Shown here: piece by piece, positions 42,400 through 52,266 of the stretch
Numbering within the stretch: position 1 is the first letter of the stretch
Layout: every line of letters starts with the position of its first letter
Origin: Phycisphaerae bacterium
GTDB lineage: Bacteria; Planctomycetota; Phycisphaerae; JAAYCJ01
Length of the DNA stretch: 64,000 nucleotides
Reading direction: 5' to 3'
NCBI GenBank assembly: GCA_012729815.1
Contig: JAAYCJ010000289.1
Location: forward strand, 1-64,000
The notes under the pieces: model-generated
Told to the model about the DNA's origin: nothing
The model's database searches: none
What the model saw: the letters and a program-made list of their open reading frames with translations, nothing else
Program-made: the position numbers and the translations under genes

Positions 42400-44730
42400 A
42401 TGCCGGATTCTTCTGCCGCCAGTCATGCCAGACCGATCAATATCGCCCTGTTGGGCACGTACGTGCCGCGCCGATGCGGAATCGGCACCTTCACCGCCGA
42501 TCTGTGCAATTCCATCAAAACGCAACTCAACGGCCGCGGGAGCGTCTTTGCCGTCGCCATGGATGACGTGCCCGAAGGCTACGACTATCCGCCCGAGGTC
42601 CGCCTCGAAATCCGCGCCGACATGGCCCGCGACTACCGCATGGCCGCGGAATACCTCAACATCTCGCCCGTGGATGTCGTGGTCATCCAGCACGAGTTCG
42701 GAATCTTCGGCGGAGGCGAGGGCGGAACCTACATCAACACCTTTCTGGAACGCCTGCGCAAACCCGTGATGGCCACGCTGCACACCGTCCTGGAAAAACC
42801 CGCTCCCGAATACGAGCGGGCGATGCAGCGGCTCATCCGCTTCTGCGAGCGGCTCATCGTGATGAGCCTCAAGGGCAAACAGATGCTCATGGACATCTAC
42901 GGCGTGCCGGAACAGAAAATCGTCTTCATCCCGCACGGCATTCCGGACGTCCCGTTCGTGGACCCCAATTTCTACAAGGATGAACTCGACCTGGCCGGGC
43001 GGCGGGCCATCCTGACCTTCGGCCTCCTGAGCCCCAACAAGGGCATCGAAAACATGATCCGCGCCATGCCGGCGATCGTCGAAAAATACCCGCGCCTCGC
43101 CTACGTCGTGCTCGGAGCGACACATCCGCACGTCAAGCGGCGATACGGCGAGCAGTACCGCAACTCGCTCAAGTCCCTGGCCGCCGAACTCGGCGTCGAG
43201 AACAACGTGGTCTTCGTCAACAAGTTCGTCGAACTCGACGAACTGTGCCGCTACATCGGCGCCGCCGACGTCTACGTGACCCCCTACATGGCCAGAGAGC
43301 AGATCACCTCGGGCACCCTGGCCTACGCCATCGGAGCGGGCAAGGCGGTCGTCTCGACCCCCTACTGGTACGCCGAGGAACTCCTGGCCGACGGCCGGGG
43401 TAAACTCGTCGAATTCGGCAGCACCGAGGACCTCAGCCGCGAAATCCTCTGGCTGTTCGACAATGAGGTCGAACGCCACGCCATGAGAAAACGCGCCTAC
43501 ATGTACGCCCGCCGGATGATCTGGTCACAGGTGGGTGCCGACTACATCAACCTCGCCAACGAGGTCTGCTCCCAGCGGCCGGAACGCCCGCGACCGGTGG
43601 TCACGCCGCGAGAGTACGACCGGCGGCTCTCCGAACTGCCGGAAATCAACCTCCAGCACCTCCACACCCTCACCGACCACGTCGGCATCATCCAGCACGC
43701 CAAGTACGCCACGCCCGAACGCCAGCACGGCTATTGCACCGACGACGTCGCCCGCGCGATGGTCTTCACCGCCATGCACTGGTCGCTCTATGAGGACAGC
43801 GCCATCATCCCCCTGATGCACGTCTACCTGGGATTCCTCCACCACGCCTTCTGCCCCGAAACCGGCCGCTTCCACAACTTCCTGACCTACGACTTGAAGT
43901 GGGTCGAGCAGGGAGCCGGGTCCGAGGACAGCCATAGCCGAGCCCTCTGGGGACTGGGCAACCTGGTGGCCGACGCTCCCGACCATTCGCTGCTGGCCCT
44001 GGCCAATATGCTGTTCCACGACGCGCTGCCCCAGGTGACCAGCTTCACCCACCCCCGGTCCCTCGGATTCGCCCTGCTGGGCATCCACAGCTACCTCCGC
44101 CGATTCAACGTGGACACCGAAATCCGCTCCGTGCGCGAAAAACTCGCCCGTTCCTTGATGGGCTGGTACAAGCGACACGCCTCCGACGAGTGGTTCTGGT
44201 GCCAGGACGAGGTAACCTACTGCAACGCCGTACTGCCTCACGCCCTGCTCCTGGCCGGCCCCTGGCTGCCCGACAACGAAATGCTGACGACCGGCCTGCG
44301 GTCCCTCCGGTGGCTCCTCGACGTGCAGACCAATGACGAAGGCCAGCTTTCGATCATCGGCAACAACGGCTGGTTCCAGCGCAGCGGCCACCGCGCCCGC
44401 TTCGATCAGCAGCCGGTCGACGCCATGTGCCTGGCCCGGGCCTGCATCGAGGCCTACAACGTCACAGCCGACCTCCAGTGGCTCCGGGAGGCCCGAAAGT
44501 GCTTCGAGTGGTTCATGGGCCGTAACGACCTGAACCTGCCCGTCTACGATTTCCGAACCGGAGGCTGCCGAGACGGTTTGGTGCCCACCGGAGTGAACCA
44601 GAACCAGGGGGCCGAGTCCACGTTGGCATGGCTGATCTCACTCGCCTCAATGCACATGGTCTCAAAGCAGATCAGTGACACCCATGAAGAGAAAGCCGCA
44701 ATGAACGCGATTTCTCAGAATCCGTCCTGA
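42400..44730 (+). CDS. GT4 glycosyltransferase fused to a glycosidase-like alpha-barrel domain
   Basis: The 776-residue protein has two parts. Residues 12-400 are a GT-B fold GT4 enzyme: NIALLGTYVPRRCGIGTFTADL, VIQHEFGIFGGGEGG, then ITFGLLSPNKGIE-type donor-domain text and ITSGTLAYAIGAGKAVVSTPYWYAEELL. Residues 405-760 are an alpha-helical barrel with GYCTDDVARAMVFTAMHW and WGLGNLVADAPDHS, of the six-hairpin glycosidase type. I recall such GT4-alpha-barrel fusions in bacteria with beta-1,2-mannan or related glycan genes, but the product is unknown. The ATG lies 15 bases after GGAGG. It is followed at 222 bases by a second GT4 gene of the same direction. Confidence 0.85.
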   Translation: MPDSSAASHARPINIALLGTYVPRRCGIGTFTADLCNSIKTQLNGRGSVFAVAMDDVPEGYDYPPEVRLEIRADMARDYRMAAEYLNISPVDVVVIQHEFGIFGGGEGGTYINTFLERLRKPVMATLHTVLEKPAPEYERAMQRLIRFCERLIVMSLKGKQMLMDIYGVPEQKIVFIPHGIPDVPFVDPNFYKDELDLAGRRAILTFGLLSPNKGIENMIRAMPAIVEKYPRLAYVVLGATHPHVKRRYGEQYRNSLKSLAAELGVENNVVFVNKFVELDELCRYIGAADVYVTPYMAREQITSGTLAYAIGAGKAVVSTPYWYAEELLADGRGKLVEFGSTEDLSREILWLFDNEVERHAMRKRAYMYARRMIWSQVGADYINLANEVCSQRPERPRPVVTPREYDRRLSELPEINLQHLHTLTDHVGIIQHAKYATPERQHGYCTDDVARAMVFTAMHWSLYEDSAIIPLMHVYLGFLHHAFCPETGRFHNFLTYDLKWVEQGAGSEDSHSRALWGLGNLVADAPDHSLLALANMLFHDALPQVTSFTHPRSLGFALLGIHSYLRRFNVDTEIRSVREKLARSLMGWYKRHASDEWFWCQDEVTYCNAVLPHALLLAGPWLPDNEMLTTGLRSLRWLLDVQTNDEGQLSIIGNNGWFQRSGHRARFDQQPVDAMCLARACIEAYNVTADLQWLREARKCFEWFMGRNDLNLPVYDFRTGGCRDGLVPTGVNQNQGAESTLAWLISLASMHMVSKQISDTHEEKAAMNAISQNPS

Positions 44731-44952
44731 TGGCCAGTGATTCGCGATTTGACGACAATTCCCCTTTTTTTCGAAGATTAGCCATATAATTAGCTTAGAA
44801 GAAGTTGCGAAGGCCGCAGAGGCGCTGCCACAAAGCGAAACCTCGGTGGGCGATGACCGACGCAGGCGCCGGGAGCGATTATGTTGCAACCGTGTCCGCC
44901 GATCGGCCGAAAATAAACAAGAGAGACAGGATACGGAATCGGAGGGCGAGCA

Positions 44953-46179
44953 ATGGCCGTTGCCCCGATCGTGATGATCTCAAGCTATCCGCCGCGACAA
45001 TGCGGCATCGGGACGTTCTGCGAAGAGGCCCGCGAATTCATCCAGAGGCAGGTCCCGGACCGACCGGTGATCGTCATCAGCCATACCGACGGGCAGGGCG
45101 AGGGCGTCATCCCGCTGATCGACATGAGCCAGCGAACCTGGTGGAAACCGGTCGCCGAGAAGGTCCGCGAACTCCAGCCCTACGTGGTTCACATCGAACA
45201 CGAGTACGGCCTCTACGAATATCACGATGATCGCGGAATCAGCGACAACAACGAAGGCTTCCTCGATCTCCTGGATTCGATCAACGACGTGCCCACCGTG
45301 GTCGAGCCACACACCGTCCACGGCCGCCTCACCGACCGCGAAGCCGAGTTCCTCTACGACATGTGCGAGCGGGCCGACGTCGTCCTGTTCAAGTGCTCCT
45401 ACCAGAAATGGCGCCTCGACTGGAACTTCATGTCGCGAGGATGGCGGGCGCCCAAAAACATCATGATCGTCCCGCACGGCGCGCGGGCCGACCGCTACTG
45501 GCCCGAAGAGGAAATCCCGCGCCTCAAGCGTGAACTGGGCCTCGACAAGACCCACCTCTCCGACCATCTGGTCGGCCTCGTCGGCTGGATCCAGTCGAAC
45601 AAACGCTGGGACATCCTGACCAGCATGTGGGAGCAGATCGTCAAGGAGATCAAGGCCCGGACCGGCGAAAAGTGGGACCTCCTCGCCGCCGGCACCTGGC
45701 GCGACCCCAACCACCTGCCCGATTACCAGAAGTACAAGGAGCACATCCAGCTTCTGGAAAAACGCGGCATGGCCCACTACTTCGAATTCGTCCCACGCGG
45801 CGAGATCTACTACAAGGTCATGGCGGTCTGCGACATCATCGTGCTGCCCTCGACGGATGAGACGCAGTCGGGCACGCTGGCCCGGATCATCGCCCTGAAC
45901 AAGCCCTTCATCACCACCGCTCCGATGGAAGGGCTGACCTCCCAGACCATCGAGAGCCAGGGCGGGCTGCTGTTTACCAACAAGCCGACCCTCCGCCAGA
46001 ACCTGATCCGCCTCGCCTCGGACAAGCAGCTTCGCACCACCCTCTCGCAGAACCTGCGGGTCTACCTCGAAAACGTGGTCAGTTGGCCGGTCGTGGCCAG
46101 GCACTACGCCCAGTCGTACGAACTGGCCCGTCAGGGCAAGACGACGCACCAGAAGATCGAACTGCCGGTCGAGTTCTGA
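44953..46179 (+). CDS. GT4-type glycosyltransferase
   Basis: The 408-residue protein is a GT-B enzyme: PIVMISSYPPRQCGIGTFCEE in the acceptor half, VVHIEHEYGLYEYH, LVGLVGWIQSNKRWDIL and ETQSGTLARIIALNKPFITTAPMEG in the donor half. The opening is closely similar to that of the upstream fusion protein (YPPRQCGIGTF against YVPRRCGIGTF). The pair is therefore probably a duplicated set working on one glycan. The ATG is preceded by GGAGG and seven bases. The C terminus (ENVVSWPVVARHYAQSYEL) is a normal GT4 tail. It converges with the glycoside hydrolase gene six bases later. Confidence 0.88.
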   Translation: MAVAPIVMISSYPPRQCGIGTFCEEAREFIQRQVPDRPVIVISHTDGQGEGVIPLIDMSQRTWWKPVAEKVRELQPYVVHIEHEYGLYEYHDDRGISDNNEGFLDLLDSINDVPTVVEPHTVHGRLTDREAEFLYDMCERADVVLFKCSYQKWRLDWNFMSRGWRAPKNIMIVPHGARADRYWPEEEIPRLKRELGLDKTHLSDHLVGLVGWIQSNKRWDILTSMWEQIVKEIKARTGEKWDLLAAGTWRDPNHLPDYQKYKEHIQLLEKRGMAHYFEFVPRGEIYYKVMAVCDIIVLPSTDETQSGTLARIIALNKPFITTAPMEGLTSQTIESQGGLLFTNKPTLRQNLIRLASDKQLRTTLSQNLRVYLENVVSWPVVARHYAQSYELARQGKTTHQKIELPVEF

Positions 46180-46184
46180 TCGAA

Positions 46185-48098
46185 CTACCGGCCGACCGTC
46201 TTGATCACGAGGAACTGCGGCCGGGCCGTCACCGTCAATTTGGCGTTGCGATCCACGCTTCGCGATCGGCCCATCAGATCGACCGCTGTGATTTCACCCA
46301 CCGGGAGTCCAAGTGTGCCCAAATCCGCCTCGACGCCGCCGGGCCGATCGCTCCAGAGGACGAACACCTCACGATTCTCTCCGCGGAATCGGAACGCCTG
46401 GAGCGGTGCGGTCCCGCCGGACGGACGGCTGACGAAGTCCGTGCCGTCGAGCATCCGGGCCGCTGTGGCGTAGGCGACCAGCCCGGCTTTCGGCCGACGC
46501 GCGTCGCCGGCGACCAAGCCGAAGTCCCACACCGGATGGTCCAACGCGATGAACCAGAAGTACTTGTCGATCCCAAGCGAAAGGCACGTGACGGCGGACC
46601 GGACCAGGTATTCCGCGCCGGCCCGCTGCTGCGGCAGGTTCGTCAGGTTCATCGCGATCCCGTTCTCTGTCACCCAGACCGGTTTGCTCACGCCGTGCCG
46701 GCGATACACCGCCATAAACTGCCCGATGATCTCCTCCGGCTGCCACTGCCACGGGTAAAAGTGCAGATTGTACACGTCGGTGTACCGGTCGCAGCCCAGC
46801 TCAAGAAGCCGGTCCTGGAACTCGGCGCCCATGTACTTCATTCCCCATTCGCCAAGGAACGAGGTCGAGGCGATGCCCGTCTGAACGACCTGGGCCTCCG
46901 GGTTCGCCGCCTTGACCGTTTGGTGAAAGGCTTTATGAAAGGCAAAATACTCCTCGACGGTGTTGCCGTTCGCCTCGTTCCAGACCTCAAGGTACCTGAC
47001 CCGGCCGCGATAGTGCGACGCGTACCAGGCAACCAGTTCCAGGGTCAGCGGACTGCTCCAGCGGGGCTTGGCCGCTTCCGGAAAATTGTAGTCTTCAAAG
47101 AACGTCAGGCTCTGCAGGCCGCGGGCTCGCATACCGTCAATGAACGCCTCCCGCTGCGGCCAGCTCTCGCGCTCCGTATCAAAGTTCGTGTTGGTCCGCA
47201 CCCAGACCGCCCCGATCTTCTCGAAGATGTCCAGCAGGCTCTTGACGAACGAGGGATCGCGGTCGATGTAGCCGTAGTGAACCCCGAAACGACTCTGCTC
47301 CGAGTCCGCCGGCTTGGGCACGGGAACGACGGAGGCGAACACGTCGATGTACGCCCCTTCCGTATCCGTCAGCCAGTAGATGCCCGGATCGACGTTCTCC
47401 ATGACCACCGCAGCGGGCCGGCCCGGCTCCACCGCGATCTCCCGCACAATCCGGTCGTCGTAGTCGCGGACGCAGACCGTCGTCGACCGGGTGCTGGTCA
47501 GACTGAACCTGACCGGATTGCCGGCGGTCAGAACGTGGTCGTAGTTGTGGAACGCCACCGACACCCGGCCGAAGTCCTCGGTGTCGAGAACCACATCGTC
47601 CAGGCCCCCTGCTCCGTTGACATGGTCGAGCTTGAATGAGACCCGGACGTGATGTGTTCCCTCGGGCAGCGCAATCTCCGCCCGAACCTTCCGCCAGACG
47701 TCCGGCGTCTCCTTGGTCTTCTCGATCACGCTCTCGCCCAGCGGCCTGTCGTCGGCGTCGAAGAACAGCAGCGAAAGCACCAGGCCGCCTTCACCGCCAA
47801 CCCGCTTGGCGTTGGTCACAAAACCGGAAGCGTAGAGCGTCCTGACGCCCTCTGGAACCGCCACGGCGTCGGAAACGTACGCCAGAACGCCGCCCGAATC
47901 GTCCTGCGAAATCATCAGCCCCCGCTCGCTCTGCCGACCGGCCCCCAGCGCATCAACGGAAACCGAGGACCAGCCGACGATACGGCCATCGACCGGCGCA
48001 GCCTCAAAACCGCCGTTTGGCATCAGGTCCGCGCCAAAGGCCGTCGTAACGCTGATCAGTAGCGCCGTCAGGATCACCCGGAGACCTTCACGCTTCAT
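46185..48098 (-). CDS. secreted clan-A glycoside hydrolase (GH39-like) with N-terminal beta-sandwich
   Basis: The 637-residue protein has a signal peptide (1-22). A carbohydrate-binding-like beta-sandwich follows (about 25-175, LMPNGGFEAAP and a VSFKLDHVNGAGGLDDVVLD end), then a linker and a TIM barrel from about 265. The barrel carries E375 in EVWNEANGN (acid/base) and E478 in VTENGI (nucleophile), an E-E pair of clan GH-A. A final beta domain follows (VLWSDRPGG). It therefore cleaves a beta-linked glycan outside the cell. Its place in one unit with a LacI regulator and a prepilin-like gene suggests sugar-controlled expression. Confidence 0.85.
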   Translation of the reverse strand: MKREGLRVILTALLISVTTAFGADLMPNGGFEAAPVDGRIVGWSSVSVDALGAGRQSERGLMISQDDSGGVLAYVSDAVAVPEGVRTLYASGFVTNAKRVGGEGGLVLSLLFFDADDRPLGESVIEKTKETPDVWRKVRAEIALPEGTHHVRVSFKLDHVNGAGGLDDVVLDTEDFGRVSVAFHNYDHVLTAGNPVRFSLTSTRSTTVCVRDYDDRIVREIAVEPGRPAAVVMENVDPGIYWLTDTEGAYIDVFASVVPVPKPADSEQSRFGVHYGYIDRDPSFVKSLLDIFEKIGAVWVRTNTNFDTERESWPQREAFIDGMRARGLQSLTFFEDYNFPEAAKPRWSSPLTLELVAWYASHYRGRVRYLEVWNEANGNTVEEYFAFHKAFHQTVKAANPEAQVVQTGIASTSFLGEWGMKYMGAEFQDRLLELGCDRYTDVYNLHFYPWQWQPEEIIGQFMAVYRRHGVSKPVWVTENGIAMNLTNLPQQRAGAEYLVRSAVTCLSLGIDKYFWFIALDHPVWDFGLVAGDARRPKAGLVAYATAARMLDGTDFVSRPSGGTAPLQAFRFRGENREVFVLWSDRPGGVEADLGTLGLPVGEITAVDLMGRSRSVDRNAKLTVTARPQFLVIKTVGR

Positions 48099-48157
48099 GT
48101 CAGAGATTCCTCATAGGAAAGTGCCGGCCCTGCACAAGAACAGCCTGCGCCGTGCCT

Positions 48158-48844
48158 TCAATACAGGTCCATCCGATACCACTCGGGCCACAGCCATTGC
48201 TCGTACGGGTTGGGATGGGACGTGTGATACTCCGCGACCCGCCCCGACGGGGCCAGATGGATCGATGTCCGCCCCGGATGGCGGATCGTGCCTTCGTTCA
48301 TGCAGCGAATGTATGTGCACTCCTGGCCCGCGGTGTCCGCCCCCGACGCCAGGTCCGGAACAGGGCTTCCGCTGTACTCGAGCATGAACATTGGAGCCAG
48401 GTACGGCCTGTCCGACCACTTCAGCCAGTGATTCAAGTTGTTCCAGTACGAACACGGAACCACCGGAGACCACCGCTGCTCAAGGTAGTTGTACTTCGGG
48501 TTGCTGAAGGTCGGACCCTCATACATCTCCTTTCCACCCCACGGATCAGCCGGACAAATCACGATCCGCCGATCCACGATGTACCGATCCGCCCACCTCT
48601 CCGAATCGACGTGATCGAACGTTGCATCCAACGACCCGAAGTGGTACGGAACGTACTTGAAATCCCCCTGGTACACCACCATGGCCAACCCCAACTGCCG
48701 CAGGTTGTTCTTGCACTGCGTGACCCGTACCGCCTCACGCGCCTGCGCCAGCGCCGGAAGCAGGATCGCCACCAGCACCGCGATGATCGCCACCACCACC
48801 AGCAACTCGATCAACGTAAATGATCTTGATGTCCGGAAACGCAT
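48158..48844 (-). CDS. prepilin-like (DUF1559/H-X9-DG type) protein
   Basis: The start (MRFRTSR, 228 residues) has GGAG upstream. The N terminus [46 protein letters not shown] is a textbook type IV prepilin segment. Cleavage before Phe and the E5-like glutamate are present. Planctomycetes carry hundreds of such genes. The rest, with ICPADPWGG and [13 protein letters not shown], is strand-rich and ends VRRxx-free. The H-X9-DG signature is only partly seen. It lies between lacI and the glycoside hydrolase in one unit, so it may be a surface glycan-binding or secretion component tied to that enzyme. Confidence 0.85.
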   Translation of the reverse strand: MRFRTSRSFTLIELLVVVAIIAVLVAILLPALAQAREAVRVTQCKNNLRQLGLAMVVYQGDFKYVPYHFGSLDATFDHVDSERWADRYIVDRRIVICPADPWGGKEMYEGPTFSNPKYNYLEQRWSPVVPCSYWNNLNHWLKWSDRPYLAPMFMLEYSGSPVPDLASGADTAGQECTYIRCMNEGTIRHPGRTSIHLAPSGRVAEYHTSHPNPYEQWLWPEWYRMDLY

Positions 48845-48883
48845 CGTCCGGTGCTCCACAAATCAGCAATCAACAATCGACAA

Positions 48884-49939
48884 TCAGCAATTCCTCGCCC
48901 TTCCCGTGCTCTCGCGAACCACCAGTTCGCATCGAAGCTCGGTCTCGGCGCTCGGCGGCACCAGAATCTCAAGTCCGCGAACCAGCCGGTGAACCTGCCG
49001 CGCCGCTTCGTAGCCGAACTGAAGGTACGGAACCCGCACCGTGGTCAGAGGCGGACACAGATACGCGGTCTCCGGGAAATCGTCGAACCCGACCACGCTG
49101 ACCTCCTCCGGCACCGCGACCCGATGCCGATAGAGGCCCGCCAGGACGCCGCGCGCGCTGAATTCGCACGTGGTAAAGACGGCTGTGAACTCCACGCCCT
49201 CAGCCAGCAGAGCCTCGACCGCTTCAAACCCGAACTGCAACCCGCCGTGATGGTGCTTCAAGTCAGCCGCGATCACAAGCCGCTCGTCCTGCTCCAGCCC
49301 GTGTTCGCCAAACGCCCGACCATAACCCGCCAGCCTCCGGTGAATCGCCGCACGATCCGTCGCCCCGAGCAGGATGGCGATCCGCCGATGACCCAACTCA
49401 ATCAGATGGTTGATCGCCTCATACGCCAGCTTCTCGTCGTCGATGCTCAACAGCCGGTCGGACATTCGGCCATCGTTGGCGAACAAACAAAAATACGGAA
49501 ACCGCTGCTCATCGAGCTGATTCAGATACCCGCTGCGATCCGAGGCCCGAAGCACGACCGCCCCATCCGCGCTGCGGCGCCGAAGCTCACGCACCACGTC
49601 GGCTTCATTCAGGTCGCGCAGATGGGCCGAGTACACACTCATCTCCAAATCCTCATGCCGGCAATACTCAGCGATCCCTTCCAACGTCTGAGCCAGAAAC
49701 GCCCCAAAGTCCAATGAGTGCCCATCGTACTGCTGTACCAGCACACAAAGATTAGCCACCCTACTACTAACTATCCTGGGCTTATAATTGTGCCGCTCCG
49801 CCACCTCCTGCACCTGAGCCCGCACCTCAGGGCTGACCGCCGGGTGGTTGTTCAGCACCCGCGAAACCGTAGCCGGCGAGACCCCCAGCTCCCGGCTGAT
49901 CGTGTAGATCGAAACCTTCCTGACCTTTGCCTTCGCCAT
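48884..49939 (-). CDS. LacI-family transcription regulator
   Basis: The start chosen (MAKAKVRKVSIYTI, 351 residues) fits because the predicted transcription start lies downstream of the longer in-frame ATGs. The N-terminal helix-turn-helix SIYTISRELGVSPATVSRVLNNHPAVSPEVRAQVQEVAERHNYKP is complete, and the periplasmic-binding-like effector domain runs from about 60 to the end (VSVVGFDDFPETAYL). The recognition helix reads PATVSRVL. The regulator heads the unit with the prepilin-like and glycoside hydrolase genes and probably controls it. An 11-base palindrome sits in its leader. Confidence 0.92.
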   Translation of the reverse strand: MAKAKVRKVSIYTISRELGVSPATVSRVLNNHPAVSPEVRAQVQEVAERHNYKPRIVSSRVANLCVLVQQYDGHSLDFGAFLAQTLEGIAEYCRHEDLEMSVYSAHLRDLNEADVVRELRRRSADGAVVLRASDRSGYLNQLDEQRFPYFCLFANDGRMSDRLLSIDDEKLAYEAINHLIELGHRRIAILLGATDRAAIHRRLAGYGRAFGEHGLEQDERLVIAADLKHHHGGLQFGFEAVEALLAEGVEFTAVFTTCEFSARGVLAGLYRHRVAVPEEVSVVGFDDFPETAYLCPPLTTVRVPYLQFGYEAARQVHRLVRGLEILVPPSAETELRCELVVRESTGRARNC

Positions 49940-49958
49940 CAGAGCCCTTATCGTTTCA

Positions 49959-50008
49959 GGAACTGTTCCATTTTGTTTCATTCTACTTTGAGCCGACAGT
50001 GCTGTCAA
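49959..50008 (-). promoter_or_regulatory. lacI promoter and candidate autoregulatory operator
   Basis: TTGACA (50008-50003), 17 bases, TAGAAT (49985-49980). The predicted start is near 49973. A perfect palindrome GGAACTGTTCC (49959-49969) lies just downstream of it, before the ATG at 49939. Confidence 0.7.
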
Positions 50009-50069
50009 TAGGCTTTCGATGCTTTTTCAAACGCCACTGGCAGGCCGAAAAATAGCCCGCTTTTGCCGC

Positions 50070-52115
50070 TCAACCCGGTCTGTCGGTCGGCTGCGTGCTG
50101 GCCGGTTGCGTAGCCGTGTCGGTGAGGGCGGCAACCTTCTTGCGGAGTTCCTCAATCTCACTCTCCTTGAGAGGGCCGCACTGCCTGAAATGCTCGACCT
50201 TGGCCAGGGCATCCCGCAAATCATTGAGCCGCTGGGGCTGATGCTTCACCAGAAAATTCAGGTAACGGCGCCAACAACGTCCGCAGTCATGTCCCTCAAG
50301 GGCCTTGTGGTACTGCCGATCCGCAGCGGCGTATCGCCCGTTGCGCGCGAGTAGGTCGGCGTAACGGAGGCGGTGATCTCTGTCAGGACCGAGACATGCC
50401 GCCCTTTCGGACGCCGCCAGGGCCTCCTCAAGGCGATCCAGCTTTTCCAGGGCGCCGGCCAATTCGTACAGGAGTGCGGGATGGTCGGGGAATCGCTCGA
50501 GTCGGTCGCGGGCGAGTTGTTCAGCCTCAGCCGCGCGGTCCTCAACGAGAAGGTCCATCTGATGGATCGCGGCCGGAAGGTGGGTCGGATCAAGACGGCA
50601 GGCCGTGCAGAAGTGCTCGAGCGCCTCCTGCTTGCGTTCCGTCCGCAGATAGGATTGGCCCAGGGAGTAGTGCACCTCCGGGTCGCCCGGCGAAAGCTCG
50701 AGGGCCTCCCTGAGAGCACTCTCAACCAGCTGCGTCGTCAGTTCATCCATCTCGTCGGTGGAAATCGCGTTGGTCACGAAGAGGCGAACGGGAACAGACT
50801 CGGGACGACACTTCATCAATTCGCGACCTTGGGCGAGTTCCGATTCGTCACGGTTTGAAAGCGACGCGAAGACTTTCAGAATGTACGAGAAACACTCCGC
50901 CGCATCCGTCGGAGGCGCGGGGACAGTCGCCGGCCGCGCATCCGAACTGCTTGCCAATCTCTTGAGAAGATCATGGACCGTACCAACCGGAGCGCCTTTG
51001 AGCTGGTGGAGCAGTACGACGCCGTCACGCTCATAGTAGTGATGTTTCCCAAAGACCCCGACTACGATGTCGCTTTGAGGCAACAGGATAGGCGAGCCGC
51101 TCCATCCGGGTCCCGCGTAGCGTCCTCCCTGCAGGGTGATCGCCGACGCCTTGCCGGTTACATTCACCCGCCAAACGGGTATCTGTTCGAGATAGACCTC
51201 ACGCGCAATTTGTAGAGAGCCGTCCACCACCTGAGACGGCGGGTAACCAGCAATCACCATCTGCGAAGCGGCCTGCATCTGCTCCTGCGAACCGAGGGCC
51301 AGCGAGGGGTGGCCCGACCAGGCTGGCTCCAGCACGGCCACGTCGTTTTCGCGGTCCACCGCAACAACCTTCGCCTCGAAGAGATCGCCGTGGAATGGGC
51401 TGACAACCCGCAGCCGGACCCGCAGAACCTGAGCATCCTTCGGCTCGCGATCTTCGACGCAGTGGGCGGCGGTCACGATGTAGCGGCCCCCGGCGACGAC
51501 AAACCCGATCCGCAGACCGCTGAATCTGACGAATCGCGGCATCTCAGTCCAGTAGCCGAAGTAGACGATGGCTCGCGGATCGAAACTGGCACTACTCCGG
51601 GCGGGCACCGGCGGGCGCCGACGGCGGCCCGCCATGGTGTCTGCCGCCTGTTCGGGGGTCTGACCGTATCGGTCCTTCAGCGAGGCATTCGCGCCTCGGG
51701 CCAGCAGTGTCCGGACCACTTCGGTTTCTCCCGCCGCCGAGGCCACGTGCAGCGGTGTCATATCGGCGGTGTATTCCCGCCTATTGATCAAAGCTCCACG
51801 GTCAAGCAGTTCCTCCACCATCGTGTCATAGCCGTGCAGGGCGGCCAGGTGGAGCGAAGTCATGCCGTGGCGTCCGCGGACGTCCACTTCTGTTCCCCCA
51901 TTGAGCAGTTCAGTCACTGCCACGGGCTCTTTCCTGCGAACCGCTTCGTGCAGGAGCGTGTCGGGTGCGTTGTCCCAGGACTGGCGGGCGGACTCGGACA
52001 TTCTGGGCTTGGACGAGCCACGCTTGCCGATCTGGATCGGACACCCGCCGACACCAACCAGAGCGACCGCTACCAGGATTGCCACTATTCGGATTCCGCT
52101 GACGTGTCGCACCAT
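50070..52115 (-). CDS. lipoprotein fusion: ankyrin repeats, trypsin-like protease, TPR
   Basis: The 681-residue protein has a lipoprotein signal (VGVGGC, C25). Three ankyrin repeats follow (DTLLHEAVRRKEP, MTSLHLAALHGYDTM, TPLHVASAAGETEV; about 52-155). A trypsin/HtrA-type domain comes next with H218 (IVTAAHC), D258 (ENDVAVLE) and S339 (GPGWSGSP). The catalytic triad is complete. Then come four TPR-like units (about 440-640, PEVHYSLGQSYLRTERKQEALEHF and others). The order ankyrin-protease-TPR is unusual. It may act as a surface or periplasmic protease that binds partners through both repeat types. The ATG follows GGAGAGGTGAC. Confidence 0.85.
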   Translation of the reverse strand: MVRHVSGIRIVAILVAVALVGVGGCPIQIGKRGSSKPRMSESARQSWDNAPDTLLHEAVRRKEPVAVTELLNGGTEVDVRGRHGMTSLHLAALHGYDTMVEELLDRGALINRREYTADMTPLHVASAAGETEVVRTLLARGANASLKDRYGQTPEQAADTMAGRRRRPPVPARSSASFDPRAIVYFGYWTEMPRFVRFSGLRIGFVVAGGRYIVTAAHCVEDREPKDAQVLRVRLRVVSPFHGDLFEAKVVAVDRENDVAVLEPAWSGHPSLALGSQEQMQAASQMVIAGYPPSQVVDGSLQIAREVYLEQIPVWRVNVTGKASAITLQGGRYAGPGWSGSPILLPQSDIVVGVFGKHHYYERDGVVLLHQLKGAPVGTVHDLLKRLASSSDARPATVPAPPTDAAECFSYILKVFASLSNRDESELAQGRELMKCRPESVPVRLFVTNAISTDEMDELTTQLVESALREALELSPGDPEVHYSLGQSYLRTERKQEALEHFCTACRLDPTHLPAAIHQMDLLVEDRAAEAEQLARDRLERFPDHPALLYELAGALEKLDRLEEALAASERAACLGPDRDHRLRYADLLARNGRYAAADRQYHKALEGHDCGRCWRRYLNFLVKHQPQRLNDLRDALAKVEHFRQCGPLKESEIEELRKKVAALTDTATQPASTQPTDRPG

Positions 52116-52266
52116 GTCACCTCTCCACAGACGTACCGGCCTCGTCCCATGCTACCACTCAAGACGTTGCCGACGAAGGTTTTATTCAAGGTTAATCACG
52201 CTGCTTAACCGTTGCCATCGCACGACATCCGACGCATAATGAGGCCCAGAAAGGAACCGCAAATCG

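Noticed and set aside
44980-46149. A 389-codon minus-strand frame opposite the second GT4 gene
   Set aside because: The plus-strand frame is a complete glycosyltransferase; the minus frame shows no family motif.
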